Shown: positions 16,813 to 25,968 of the stretch, piece after piece
Numbering within the stretch: position 1 is the stretch's first letter
Layout: the number at the start of each line of letters is the position of its first letter
NCBI GenBank assembly: GCA_029245725.1
Contig: JAQWOT010000226.1
Span: 50,389-114,388, forward strand
From: SAR324 cluster bacterium
Lineage (GTDB): Bacteria > SAR324 > NAC60-12
Reading direction: 5' to 3'
DNA length: 64,000 bases
Notes under the pieces: model-generated
The model's input: the letters and a program-made list of their open reading frames with translations, nothing else
Told to the model about the DNA's origin: nothing
The model's database searches: none
Position numbers and translations under genes: made by a program

Positions 16813-17084
16813 GATGCCCTCTTTTCTTGGTCATCTTTAGCTAGTGGTCCCAGTAATTCTTCTAGTGCACCCATCCCATCAGCTACTTCTCGGGTATAGC
16901 GATTGGTCTGATTCAGTTGCCAGATGGGCATAGTGTTTTGCTCTATTTGTTCAACCTGCGCCAAGGCAGTCGTCGCCAGTTGAATGATTCTTCTGGTTTG
17001 GTAAATGATGCCAAGCAGTAACACCACAACAACGACGACAATCAATACAGCAACAGTGAATCCAATCAACCAAATGGCACTCAT
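16809..17084 (-). CDS. Single-TM coiled-coil-like protein, stalk candidate 1
   Basis: This protein has 91 residues. The membrane helix is WLIGFTVAVLIVVVVVVLLL, followed by a helix with the shared motif as IEQNTMPIWQLNQTN and then GMGALEELLGPL. It is the first of the five and overlaps the small-subunit stop by 4 bases. The direct coupling to the small subunit suggests that the products associate with the hydrogenase in the membrane. Confidence 0.75.
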   Translation of the reverse strand: MSAIWLIGFTVAVLIVVVVVVLLLGIIYQTRRIIQLATTALAQVEQIEQNTMPIWQLNQTNRYTREVADGMGALEELLGPLAKDDQEKRAS

Positions 17085-18328
17085 GCGACCTCTTCAGGTT
17101 GCTTGGTGTTTGCGTTGTGTTTCAAGAAAGAATGCCCACTTTCCTGAAGTTTTTGTTGAGTTTTGGAGTTTGGAGAAAATTTCGTTCCTGACTGTTGCAA
17201 CTTGTTGTAGAAGAACCCTGAAATCTTCTCGACTACACTGTGCTTTTGATGGCCCCAGCCGCTGGGTACAGTTTCATTTTCTTTCCAGCGGGCCGTCCAG
17301 TTGCTCTTCCCCTGTGTTAACCGTCGTAGGGGGCGAATAAAGCTACCAACGGTACGGCTGGCCATTCCAGAGACAATGGTGCCTGGAGGGGATTTGTAGA
17401 ATGGAGCAAAGGCGTCTGGGAAGCCTGGCATGGTGCAGCCAATACAGATTCCACCAGTATTCATGCAGCCCCCATTGTGACCCAAGGCTCCACGCGAGAC
17501 CATATTGCATTGTACTACTGGACCCCAGCAACCCAACTCTACCAGACACTCTGTATCACCGTATTTTTTCGCAAACACGCCTTCTTCGTAGTTCCCTGCT
17601 CTCACACAACCCCGGTGAACCGTATCACGAAACAACCACGCTGGTCGTCCAAGCCCATCAAACTCAGGAAGTGGCCCTAAGCCCGCTAGGAACATTAACA
17701 CTGCAGCAATTGTCTCGGTCAGGTTATCTCCAACAGGAGCACACCCTGGGATGTTAATGGGTGGTAAACCCAAGGCACTGAGGTAATCCTTCCCTAGAAA
17801 ATCCATCACGGACATTGAATTTGTGACGTTTCCAGCTGCGGCAGGAATTCCACCCCAAGTTGCACACGTTCCTACGGCAACCACAGCTGCTGCACTTGGA
17901 GCCAGATCCCGCAGCCAATGGGCGGTAGGAATGGGCTTGTGGTAGCCATCCTCACTGTACTCCATACCCATTGCTGACCAATAACCTCCAAACTTTCCAG
18001 CAATGCTCTCATCTGCAACAGACCCTTCGTAAAGAACTACGTAAGGGGCTCCAAGCTCTCCATTTTTTGCCTTGTGATACGCTGCCATGAACTCATCACC
18101 AGCTGTTACCGAAAGTACGGGGTGATGGAGTATTATCTTGGGTAAGCCTGGAATAGCAGCACGAATGAGTTGGTCAACGGATGGGTTCTTAGCTCCCACC
18201 GCAGCAATGCTACAGCCATCACAACTCATTCCAGCTAGCCAGAACGCATGAACTTCTTCGATTGGTCCTTGTTCTAGTGTAATCCTACCGAAGCCACTTT
18301 TAGCATCTGGTGGTGTCGTTGTTTGCAT
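17081..18328 (-). CDS. [NiFe]-hydrogenase small subunit
   Basis: This 415-residue electron-transfer subunit begins its cluster domain with FWLAGMSCDGCSIAA (Cys36, Cys39, proximal cluster). It continues with VAVGTCATWGGIPAAAGN, INIPGCAPVGDNL, the medial and distal ligands in RGCVRAGNYEEG and LVELGCWGPVVQCN, and GGICIGCTMPGFPD. No Tat signal (RRxFxK) precedes it, unlike periplasmic Hya enzymes, so the enzyme likely faces the cytoplasm. The C-terminal about 90 residues are basic and low in clear motifs and could contact the membrane proteins encoded next. It is the first gene of the long operon; transcription must start in the 18329-18716 region. Confidence 0.95.
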   Translation of the reverse strand: MQTTTPPDAKSGFGRITLEQGPIEEVHAFWLAGMSCDGCSIAAVGAKNPSVDQLIRAAIPGLPKIILHHPVLSVTAGDEFMAAYHKAKNGELGAPYVVLYEGSVADESIAGKFGGYWSAMGMEYSEDGYHKPIPTAHWLRDLAPSAAAVVAVGTCATWGGIPAAAGNVTNSMSVMDFLGKDYLSALGLPPINIPGCAPVGDNLTETIAAVLMFLAGLGPLPEFDGLGRPAWLFRDTVHRGCVRAGNYEEGVFAKKYGDTECLVELGCWGPVVQCNMVSRGALGHNGGCMNTGGICIGCTMPGFPDAFAPFYKSPPGTIVSGMASRTVGSFIRPLRRLTQGKSNWTARWKENETVPSGWGHQKHSVVEKISGFFYNKLQQSGTKFSPNSKTQQKLQESGHSFLKHNANTKQPEEVA

Positions 18329-18716
18329 GATGTTTATTCTTATCTAAAGGTTCAGGAAAGAATCCAAAATTTTTGGGAGTTTTAACTTTATGCCGGCTCA
18401 TTGTCCAACAAAATTATGAAAGTCCTCAAATGATTCAACAATTAGCTATTTTATCCAAACCAAGAATAAATAGGTAAATATCTAATTTTAATATATTTTT
18501 AAATATTTTAGTTTATTTATTCAATCCGATCCAACTCCGCAATTGAAGGCCCTAACAATTGCTCTATTTCAATTTTGGAGAGATATGAAACTTTATATCT
18601 TCAACTTTTAAAGAAGGTGTATCATCCCCTGTTGGGGGGTGTGCCTAAGGCATACTTGTTCGTACACTAGCTTTTTGATGGATCAAGATAAATCCAGTGT
18701 TGATCATAGGGCACAT
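18329..18716. promoter_or_regulatory. AT-rich region upstream of the hydrogenase operon
   Basis: No gene is visible in these 388 bases between hypF and the hydrogenase small subunit, both on the minus strand. The part 18400-18600 is strongly AT-rich and should contain the operon promoter and any regulator sites. A C4-TGTT-G6 hairpin sits at 18626-18639, in the part close to the hypF stop, and may mark the end of the hypF unit. I could not identify a convincing sigma-54 or sigma-70 element by eye. Confidence 0.45.
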
Positions 18717-21149
18717 TCAGGGGATCTGGGGATGGAGAATTCTAGCTGTGGCAATCATCGCCTGACCCAGACTGATACCACCATCGTTACAGGGGATTGC
18801 TGCAGGTCTAAGCACAGAGAGTCCCTGTGCCTTTAGTTGTCTTTCCAGCAATTGGGCCAATAGCTCATTTTGAAATACACCACCACTGAGGACAATCTGC
18901 TTCACGGATCTACAGTCTATTCGAATTGTTTGTAGATGTTGGACGATTTGCCACAGACCTTGGGCCAGACCACGGTGAAAACGTAAGGCAATCACTGCTT
19001 TAGGTGTTCCATCCACAAGGTCATTGAAGAGAGCCTGCCACATTGGTTGTGGTTCTAGGTAAGGCAATCCACTTGGCTTCCATTCTAGAATGGCAAAAGG
19101 GTAAGAGAAGTTATCGATGTCTTCTGCTGAATAAGCCTCTTCTGCTAGACCTTGAAGCTGCATAGCGGCTTGCCCTTCAAAAGAAACAGATTCCTGGCAC
19201 AAGCCGATTGCCGCAGCCACTGCGTCAAAGAGTCGACCAGCTGAACTGGCAAGGGGTGCGTTTCGCTGCAGTTGAAGCATACTCTGGTAGGTAGAGACAG
19301 GCTGCTTCTCTAGAAATTCCGTTAGCTCCAGTTGTCCATAATTTCCCAAAAAGTGATCCCATCCGAGCGAGCTGAGCAGCTGGGCTAATGTATTGCGCCA
19401 GGGTTCCCGCATTGCTTTTTCACTTCCTAGCAGAGCTACAGGCTTCAGCATTCCCAGACGTTTTGCAGAACGGTAATCTCCAAGCAAAATTTCGCCTCCC
19501 CACAACTCATTATGAGGACCCATCCCCAGTCCGTCCAAGATGACTCCCAAAACTGGAGTTGTATCAAGCGGGACCAGGTGCTCTGCCAGGCAGGCGGCCA
19601 AGTGTGCATGATGATGTTGCAGACGCATCATAGGGAGTTGACGTTGCCGAGCGTACTCTTCACCGATACGGGTACAGGGGTAGTCAAAGTGCAGATCTAC
19701 AGCGACATGACTAGTAGGTTGCGGATACAGATGTTCGAACAACTGTAGGCTTGCTTCAAAATCTGTGATAGCCCGAGCTTCGTGCAAGTCTCCGATGTGA
19801 GGCGAGAGAACAGCGTGATCATCGATGACTCGGCAGAAGGTATTTTTTAGTGAGGCCCCAAAGGCCCAAACTGAGGGAGCTCTTTCAAAACCTGCTGGTA
19901 GAGGAATAGGTTCGGGAGCCAATCCTCGAGCTCGCCTGAGTACTCGAACCGTTTTCCCTTCTACTCGTAGAATGGAGTCATCGACACGATTGACGATTGG
20001 ACGTTCGTTCCAAAGCAGCCAATCTGCGATGCCATTCAGTCGTTGTCGAGCTTCCTCAGCAGTTTTGCACTGGGGCTCGTCAGAGAGGTTCCCGGATGTG
20101 AAGACCAACGGAACTCCCAGTTGTTCGAACAGCAGGTGGTGCAAGGGAGTATAAGGTAGCATCCAACCAAGTCGACGTTGATCAGGAGCAATTGCCTCCG
20201 GCAAAGACATCGTGGATTGCTGGCTTTTTTTAAGCAGGACAATTGGAGCGACGGGGCTACTCAGTTCACTCCATTCGAGCTCGTTGACAGAGCACCATTG
20301 CTCTAGCATCTTGCGGTTCTTCCCCATCAGGGCAAAGGGCTTAGCCTCACGAATTTTTCGTTGCCGTAGTCGCTGCACGACATCTGTGTTCGTTGCATCA
20401 CAGGCCAGGTGGAAGCCCCCAATTCCTTGAATTGCGATGATTGCGCCTTGTTGGAGTAGACGAGCTGCAGCATCAACTTCATCCAGTGGAGAGAGCGCTT
20501 CTCGATCAAAGTACTGACCATCGAAGCGCTCTAGATTAGTTTGGGGTCCGCAGCGATGACAGGCGATTGGCTGGGCATGAAAGCGACGATCGTTTGGATT
20601 AGCGAACTCTGCTAAGCAGACGTCGCAGAGTGGAAAGCTGCGCATGCTGGTGTTGGCACGGTCATAGGGCAAGGCCTCAATGATCGAGTAGCGTGGTCCG
20701 CAGAGTGTGCAGTTGGTTAGTGGGTAGCGATAGCGGCCAAAAGTTGGCTGGGTGACTTCTTCTAAGCAAGCAGGACAGGTAGCTAGGTCGGGTAAGACTT
20801 GAAAAGCTGAACCATGCAGCGAACTCTCTTGGATCAGAAAATCAGTAGGAGGAGAGCCAGTCAAGGCCTCAGAATTTAGAGAGGTGATTTGGGCGATGGT
20901 CGGCAGGGCACTGGGCAGGAGTGACTGAAACTCCTGTAGCTGCGAGGGAATCCCCCAAATCTCTACGACAGCCCCAGAACGATCGTTAAAGACGCTCCCC
21001 GTCAGCCCTAATTCTTTTGCTAGTCGCCAAACAGTCGGTCGAAAACCCACTCCTTGCACACGACCCTGATAACGCAGAAGAATACCGATTCGCTCTGGCG
21101 AACCATTGGACTTCGAAAGACTGGAAGAGCCTTGATCAGTTAGGTCCAT
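18717..21149 (-). CDS. hypF: Carbamoyltransferase HypF
   Basis: HypF makes carbamoyl-adenylate from carbamoyl phosphate and passes the carbamoyl group to HypE. The 810-residue protein shows the acylphosphatase domain (RYQGRVQGVGFRPTVWRLA), the double zinc finger (CPACLEEV, CTLCGPRYS, CDVCLAEF, CHRCGPQ), the YrdC-like domain (GIGGFHLACDATN) and the Kae1-like domain (HHHAHLAACLAEH, GVILDGLGMG, VLSGGVFQNELL). It is separated from the other hyp genes by the hydrogenase operon. It overlaps the Rieske ferredoxin gene by 14 bases. Confidence 0.96.
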   Translation of the reverse strand: MDLTDQGSSSLSKSNGSPERIGILLRYQGRVQGVGFRPTVWRLAKELGLTGSVFNDRSGAVVEIWGIPSQLQEFQSLLPSALPTIAQITSLNSEALTGSPPTDFLIQESSLHGSAFQVLPDLATCPACLEEVTQPTFGRYRYPLTNCTLCGPRYSIIEALPYDRANTSMRSFPLCDVCLAEFANPNDRRFHAQPIACHRCGPQTNLERFDGQYFDREALSPLDEVDAAARLLQQGAIIAIQGIGGFHLACDATNTDVVQRLRQRKIREAKPFALMGKNRKMLEQWCSVNELEWSELSSPVAPIVLLKKSQQSTMSLPEAIAPDQRRLGWMLPYTPLHHLLFEQLGVPLVFTSGNLSDEPQCKTAEEARQRLNGIADWLLWNERPIVNRVDDSILRVEGKTVRVLRRARGLAPEPIPLPAGFERAPSVWAFGASLKNTFCRVIDDHAVLSPHIGDLHEARAITDFEASLQLFEHLYPQPTSHVAVDLHFDYPCTRIGEEYARQRQLPMMRLQHHHAHLAACLAEHLVPLDTTPVLGVILDGLGMGPHNELWGGEILLGDYRSAKRLGMLKPVALLGSEKAMREPWRNTLAQLLSSLGWDHFLGNYGQLELTEFLEKQPVSTYQSMLQLQRNAPLASSAGRLFDAVAAAIGLCQESVSFEGQAAMQLQGLAEEAYSAEDIDNFSYPFAILEWKPSGLPYLEPQPMWQALFNDLVDGTPKAVIALRFHRGLAQGLWQIVQHLQTIRIDCRSVKQIVLSGGVFQNELLAQLLERQLKAQGLSVLRPAAIPCNDGGISLGQAMIATARILHPQIP

Positions 21150-21522
21150 TTGGCCCCACTCTGTTCAATTGAACTTCTATGTATTGATCTCGTATACGGA
21201 CCGGAAAGTGGCGCAAAGATAACTCAGGAGCAAAGGGACAGGTACCTGACAGTAGGTCAAACTCAAATCCATGGTGAGGACAGATCAATTGGCCTTTGTC
21301 AACAGCGTTCATTTCTAGTGGCCAGCCAAGATGAGGACAGACATTTTCAAAGCAGATTATCTGGTCTGCAATCCGGGTCAGTAGTAGCGAGTAGCCATCT
21401 TCTTCCCAGAGCAACAGTTTGCCTTTCGTGATCTCATCAAGTTTAGCGATGGGGGTCCAAGGATCAGAAGATTTCATTTGACTGAAATAGCGATTGATAA
21501 GTCGGCTGTAGTCTTTCTTCAA
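21136..21522 (-). CDS. Rieske [2Fe-2S] ferredoxin
   Basis: The protein contains a complete Rieske site, CPHLGWPL and CPHHGFEFD (C-x-H and C-x-x-H), in a single small domain without a membrane helix, as in soluble Rieske ferredoxins. The start is uncertain: a TTG at 21522 with an AAGGA about 14 bases upstream, or the ATG at 21477 (MKSSDPWTP), which fits the domain edge better. It lies between hypF and a phosphotransferase gene. It could serve electron transfer linked to the hydrogenase, but this is inference from position. Confidence 0.85.
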   Translation of the reverse strand: MKKDYSRLINRYFSQMKSSDPWTPIAKLDEITKGKLLLWEEDGYSLLLTRIADQIICFENVCPHLGWPLEMNAVDKGQLICPHHGFEFDLLSGTCPFAPELSLRHFPVRIRDQYIEVQLNRVGPNGPN

Positions 21523-21526
21523 TAGA

Positions 21527-22492
21527 TCAAGAAAATCCTTTCAACTCTGAGAGCAACTGCTGAAAGATCTGATCTAGTTTTTGATGATTCTCCTGGCTAA
21601 AGAATCCTTCCTTGTTGAATGACATTCCATTCTCGCCCATAAACGAAACACAGTGAATGAGCGTGTAAAAATTGACTATGATCTGCTGCGTCTCTGTTGC
21701 AGAAAGCTGATCCAACCAAATTGCAACTAGATCATTGCTTTCATTGTTGGCCAGGAGTGCCATGTTCATCAGGGATATGTGAAACAACGGGTCCCCAAAA
21801 GCCATTTGATCCAAATCCACAAAGCCCGTGACAGAGTAATCAGATTTGGAAACGAGTAGATTTTTTGTGGTCAAATCGTGGAAAAAAGCTCTTGGCTGGA
21901 CGGTGCTGAAATATCCTTTGAACTCATCCTGAAGCTGACAAACTTTCTCGACATAAGTTGGATCGACTTGGCCAACGGTCTGAATCCAACTCCTTGCTCG
22001 CTCCAGTGAGTTTTCGATGATCTGGTTCCATGAAGGAAGCAGCTGTGGGCAATTATAATGAAATCCCCAGCCAAAGCCGGAAGCTTCTGGAAGCGTATCA
22101 GCATTTCTTTGAAACTCGATCAATCGATCCACTACTTTTGCTTTTTGGTCTCCGCTCATCTGATCGACCAACTCGCCTAGGTCCACACCGTCGATGTACT
22201 CCAGAATCATGAAGCTGTACTTTTGTTCTTCAATACTGAGCTTGAAAATCTGGGGGATGGGCAGTGATAGTTTCTGGAGTTGAGTTGACCAGAACAGGTT
22301 GCCATTCAAGTGGGAAGTATTGTTAGGATGACAGATGCGGATAACAAATCGTTGCTGCTCCCCTTGAACATTGAAGACATAGTGACAGAGACCTGTGGGA
22401 AGGCGCTGAATGTTTAGCTCGCCCTGCCGAAGAAAAGAATTGGCAATTTGCTGTACATCATCAACTGTCGGAGGACTAAAGTGACTCGTCAT
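21527..22492 (-). CDS. Phosphotransferase of the aminoglycoside/choline kinase family
   Basis: This 321-residue protein has the APH fold. Visible are a nucleotide-binding N-lobe, MILEYIDGVDLGELV, the catalytic loop FFHDLTTKNLLV (HxDxxxxN) and the metal-binding GFVDLDQMAFGDPLF. The acceptor substrate cannot be read from the sequence; small-molecule kinases of this type act on choline, homoserine, sugars or antibiotics. It is the first gene of the unit APH-Rieske-hypF, 4 bases before the Rieske gene. Confidence 0.88.
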   Translation of the reverse strand: MTSHFSPPTVDDVQQIANSFLRQGELNIQRLPTGLCHYVFNVQGEQQRFVIRICHPNNTSHLNGNLFWSTQLQKLSLPIPQIFKLSIEEQKYSFMILEYIDGVDLGELVDQMSGDQKAKVVDRLIEFQRNADTLPEASGFGWGFHYNCPQLLPSWNQIIENSLERARSWIQTVGQVDPTYVEKVCQLQDEFKGYFSTVQPRAFFHDLTTKNLLVSKSDYSVTGFVDLDQMAFGDPLFHISLMNMALLANNESNDLVAIWLDQLSATETQQIIVNFYTLIHCVSFMGENGMSFNKEGFFSQENHQKLDQIFQQLLSELKGFS

Positions 22493-22680
22493 GCGTTGTC
22501 AGGAAATTCTTGAAAAATGAACCAAATATCGAGTTGTACATCTTGAAAAGCGCTTATCTGAGTTGTACCCCTAATAGCAAATGTCTTTTTGCAGTAGAAT
22601 TACCGTAACGTAGTTTATTAGTGTGAGTCAGGATCTATCATGACTTCCAATGGTCAATTCTATAAAACTCAAATTCCTTC

Positions 22681-23265
22681 ATGAATGATTTGTCGATGCA
22701 AGAACGTCTTTCCCAAATCCTAACGTTTCTACGGGCATCTGAATCACTCAAAAGTACATTGCGGAGTGGTCATACTTCCTCCGGCAGACCAGAGAGTGTA
22801 GCAGAGCATACTTGGCGACTTTGCCTGTTGGTGATGGTACTGGCACCCGAGTTTCCTAAAGTAGATGCCCATCACTTGATGAAGATTTGTTTGGTCCATG
22901 ATTTGGGGGAGGCGTTGCAGGGAGATATCCCAGCTCCGTTGCAGGATCCCAATGTCGATAAATCTCAAAGCGAGCGGGAAGATCTATTGGAATTATTGTC
23001 ACCATTGCCGGAATTGCAGCGCAGTGAAATTCTGAAACTCTGGGAGGAATATGAGCAGGCAACTACCCCGGAAGCAAAATTGGCTAAGGCTTTCGATAAA
23101 CTGGAGACGTTGCTCCAGCACACCCAAGGACAGAATCCTCCTGATTTTGACTATGCTTTCAATCTGGACTATGGACGAAAATATACGGAATTGAACGCCC
23201 AGACTCGTCAACTCCGAGCCTGGATTGATAAAGAAACAAGACGACTCGATACCGAACTAGGGTAG
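22681..23265 (+). CDS. HD-domain hydrolase, YfbR/HDDC2-like 5'-nucleotidase type
   Basis: This 194-residue protein has the HD metal site in the order SVAEHTWRL (first His), LVHDLGEALQGDIPAP (His-Asp pair with following Glu) and a downstream Asp in AFDKLETLLQH. This matches 5'-deoxynucleotidases of the YfbR/HDDC2 group, which dephosphorylate dNMPs. It stands alone on the plus strand, convergent with the amidase gene. Substrate specificity is inferred from the family. Confidence 0.88.
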   Translation: MNDLSMQERLSQILTFLRASESLKSTLRSGHTSSGRPESVAEHTWRLCLLVMVLAPEFPKVDAHHLMKICLVHDLGEALQGDIPAPLQDPNVDKSQSEREDLLELLSPLPELQRSEILKLWEEYEQATTPEAKLAKAFDKLETLLQHTQGQNPPDFDYAFNLDYGRKYTELNAQTRQLRAWIDKETRRLDTELG

Positions 23266-23314
23266 ACTTCACAAAATATAGGAAGCTATCAAAGGATTGG
23301 TTGGGTTCATGAGA

Positions 23315-24757
23315 TTAGGATGTGGAGCCTGGGATCTTTCGCTGGGGATATTTAGTCTCAACCGTGTAGGCCAGGTCCAGCAATTTCTGATCTGCCCAAG
23401 GCTCAGCAAGTAGTTCCAAGCCCACCGGTAATTCTCCATAAAAACCAGCTGGGACAGAGATGGCAGGTACCCCAGAACAGGCAGCCAAGCGACAATTTGT
23501 ACCCATCTGATCCTCCCCAATCAGGGCGGCTACACGGCGAATCGGTGGATAGGCCAGAGCATCCAGATTGTTTTCGGCAAGCAGACGAAGTAGGGCTCTG
23601 CGTACGACTTTACGTTGTGCCATTTCCCGGTAATAGGTTGATTCATCTTCACTTCTCATGGCCATAGATTTCTGCGTTCTGAGATCCACTTTGGGATGAT
23701 GTTTCCCAAGGGCGAGTAGTTCCTCTAGATCGCTGAAGCCCATCTCAGGATTGGCCTGCAGATAAGCGTTTACATCCTGCTTGAAGTCATACGCAGAGAC
23801 AAAATAGCCTTCAAGTGGTCGATCCAGGGAATCCTCCAATTCTGCGGACTCCAGTTCCACAATTTCCCATCCAGCTTTTTTCGACATCGCTGTCAACGCC
23901 TCACGGATGACCTCGGCCACAGCTTCGTCCCCGACCTCCCGCACCAGCCACTCTTTCAGCAGTCCAATACGAGCCTTTTCTCGCAATTGAAGATGGTCAA
24001 GGAACCGAAAGGGATGCCCAAAACTCTCAGCAGTCTGAATATCTTCTGCATCATAGCCAATCATCTGATCGAGCATGATCGCCAAGTCTCGAACTGATCT
24101 GGCGAGTGGCCCCCCAATATCCTGGGTGGAAGAGAGAGGAAAGATCCCACGTCTACTCATCAATCCCTGAGTCCCCCGTAGACCAACGAGATTGTTCTGT
24201 GCAGCTGGAATGCGGATCGAACCGCAGGTGTCACTACCCAATCCAGTGACCGCAAAATTGGCAGCCACTGCGGCACTGGTACCACCGCTGGAACCACCTG
24301 GATTTCTGGTGGTATCGTAGGGATTTCTGGTAAAGCCGTGAATGGAGCCAACGTTCGTGATGCCATAGGCAAATTCCTGCATGTTGGTTTTTCCAAGCAA
24401 GAGAGCGCCAGCGTTTTTCAGCTTAGAGACGAGGTGAGCATCCCGATCAGGAGCAAAGCCTTTGAAGAGTACCGAGCCAACTGTGGTGGGCATTCTCTTG
24501 GTCTCATAGTTGTCTTTTACCAGAATGGGGATGCCATGAAGCATGGATCGGGCTCCCTGTCGACTACGCTCATCATCTAGTGCTGCGGCTTGTTGCAGCA
24601 CATCATCATTGAGTACCCGGATGCTGTTGAGGGCTGGGCCTTGTTGATCGTAGGTAGCAATTCGATCTAGGTAGTACTGGGTCAGTTCGACTGCGGTCAA
24701 ACTCCCGGAGTTCATTGCCTCTTGCAGGGTTTCAATAGATGCTTCTAGCAAGTTCAT
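23315..24757 (-). CDS. Amidase (amidase signature family)
   Basis: This 480-residue enzyme has the Ser-cisSer-Lys triad region: Lys in GIPILVKDNYET, the glycine-serine motif NPGGSSGGTSAAVAANF and GLGSDTCGSIRIPAAQN. It resembles GatA-like and allophanate hydrolase-like amidases, but it is not in a gatCAB cluster, so I call it a general amidase. The expected phenylalanine-rich C-terminal region is simple, without an added domain. The next gene upstream on the same strand is a GntR regulator, 111 bases away. Confidence 0.92.
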   Translation of the reverse strand: MNLLEASIETLQEAMNSGSLTAVELTQYYLDRIATYDQQGPALNSIRVLNDDVLQQAAALDDERSRQGARSMLHGIPILVKDNYETKRMPTTVGSVLFKGFAPDRDAHLVSKLKNAGALLLGKTNMQEFAYGITNVGSIHGFTRNPYDTTRNPGGSSGGTSAAVAANFAVTGLGSDTCGSIRIPAAQNNLVGLRGTQGLMSRRGIFPLSSTQDIGGPLARSVRDLAIMLDQMIGYDAEDIQTAESFGHPFRFLDHLQLREKARIGLLKEWLVREVGDEAVAEVIREALTAMSKKAGWEIVELESAELEDSLDRPLEGYFVSAYDFKQDVNAYLQANPEMGFSDLEELLALGKHHPKVDLRTQKSMAMRSEDESTYYREMAQRKVVRRALLRLLAENNLDALAYPPIRRVAALIGEDQMGTNCRLAACSGVPAISVPAGFYGELPVGLELLAEPWADQKLLDLAYTVETKYPQRKIPGSTS

Positions 24758-24868
24758 TGGGTTGGTCTCACACTTGGCTAATTATGATACTTGAAAAATT
24801 CATGCTTGCCTTATCCGATACAAGTAATCAGTTCTTGGAAATGTTACATAGGCCGAGCACAGTTAAAC

Positions 24869-25597
24869 CTATACCTCCGCAGTTAGGCGAACTTTTGCGT
24901 CAGATAGTAGGTGAAACATCCTTTGCTCTGCTTCTTCTGGTTTCTTTGCGAAAATAGAGTTTGCTACATCCTGATGCAGAAAAAGTGAGGCTTCATTTTG
25001 CTTTGCATCTCGATTTGTAAGACGAATCGAACTAAGCAGTGATGTGAAAATGATACCATCCATTGCGCTAAGAAACTCGTTATCCGTGGCCAGCAAAATA
25101 AGTCTATGAAAATTAGCGTCTGCTTCTACGAAAGCTTCGGATGAATCGACAGTCTCTCTCATTTTATAAATCGCCTCCTCAATACTTTTGTAATCTTCCG
25201 ACGTTCCGTTTCTCGCAGCTAGTAGGGCTGCTTTGGGTTCAATCACCAATCTGAATTCATGTAGCTGCATCAAGAATTTTCGATTTGGAGGTGCTGATTG
25301 ATGCCAGGCTAGAACGTCATTGTCCAAAATTCCCCACTCCAGCCGATTTCTGACTTTGGTTCCTATTCCACGCCGTACTTCTAGTAACCCCTTTCCAACA
25401 AGAATTTTCACTGCGTCCCGTATCACGGAGCGACTTACCCGATATTTCTCTGCAAGAGTCATTTCATCTTCAAGACAGGTACCCTGCGGATAGAGTCCGG
25501 CAACGATTCTGCGTCCTAGTTCACGGGCAATTTGGGTTGCTAGACTGTGTGTCAGGCCATTTGTTTGAGTCAGGTTGTAGAAAAGTATTTCGTTCAT
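24869..25597 (-). CDS. GntR-family regulator, FadR subfamily (FCD domain)
   Basis: The N-terminal winged helix includes LAEKYRVSRSVIRDAVKILVG and RRGIGTKVRNRLEWGILDND. The C-terminal helical FCD domain shows metal-ligand positions EADANFHRLI, HQDVANSIF and MFHLLSD. Such regulators often respond to sugar acids (LldR, DgoR, UxuR and similar). It is divergent from the cycloisomerase-like gene at 25969, and a perfect inverted repeat lies between them, so it likely controls the downstream sugar-acid operon. Confidence 0.92.
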   Translation of the reverse strand: MNEILFYNLTQTNGLTHSLATQIARELGRRIVAGLYPQGTCLEDEMTLAEKYRVSRSVIRDAVKILVGKGLLEVRRGIGTKVRNRLEWGILDNDVLAWHQSAPPNRKFLMQLHEFRLVIEPKAALLAARNGTSEDYKSIEEAIYKMRETVDSSEAFVEADANFHRLILLATDNEFLSAMDGIIFTSLLSSIRLTNRDAKQNEASLFLHQDVANSIFAKKPEEAEQRMFHLLSDAKVRLTAEV

Positions 25598-25968
25598 TCA
25601 TTCTCGATTGAAAGGAGTCCACTACTCAAAAAGTCTTAGTTTACAGGAATCATAGCGTGGTTTGAAGCCGCTTAGAAGACTTTGATTGTCTGTTTCATTG
25701 ATAAGAGTTTCCCAATTTGCTGTGAAAATATTTTTTTGTGTTTGGTTGTTCATTTCAGAATCAATCAAATTGATACGTGAAACCAATTTCACTCTTTCGA
25801 ACAGGAGGACCAGTCACCATTAAGCTATTTCAGAATTTTCATCACTTTTTATCATAAGTATTGTTTTATTAAACATCATATGTTTAATATGGCGAACAAA
25901 ACAAGGTGATTGGCGATATGAACCACGTTTTGAAGCCAAGAACCTGAGCAGAGTAAGAGAGCTACTTC
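25598..25968. promoter_or_regulatory. Divergent regulatory region between GntR gene and sugar operon
   Basis: There is no coding sequence in these 371 AT-rich bases. Two palindromes stand out: ATCAAATTGAT at 25764-25774 and the longer inverted repeat at 25867-25889. The region must contain the promoters of both the GntR gene and the plus-strand transport and catabolic genes. Confidence 0.6.
25867..25889. promoter_or_regulatory. Perfect 10-bp inverted repeat, operator candidate
   Basis: The sequence TATTAAACAT-CAT-ATGTTTAATA is a perfect inverted repeat with a 3-base centre, about 80 bases upstream of the cycloisomerase-like start codon. Its size and symmetry fit a dimeric regulator such as the neighbouring GntR protein. 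It does not fit the short TNGTNNNACNA FadR half-sites well, so another regulator is possible. Confidence 0.5.

Noticed and set aside
2609..22492. CRISPR arrays, rRNA or tRNA genes.
   Set aside because: No regularly spaced direct repeats, tRNA cloverleaf or rRNA signature could be seen in this region or elsewhere in the window.
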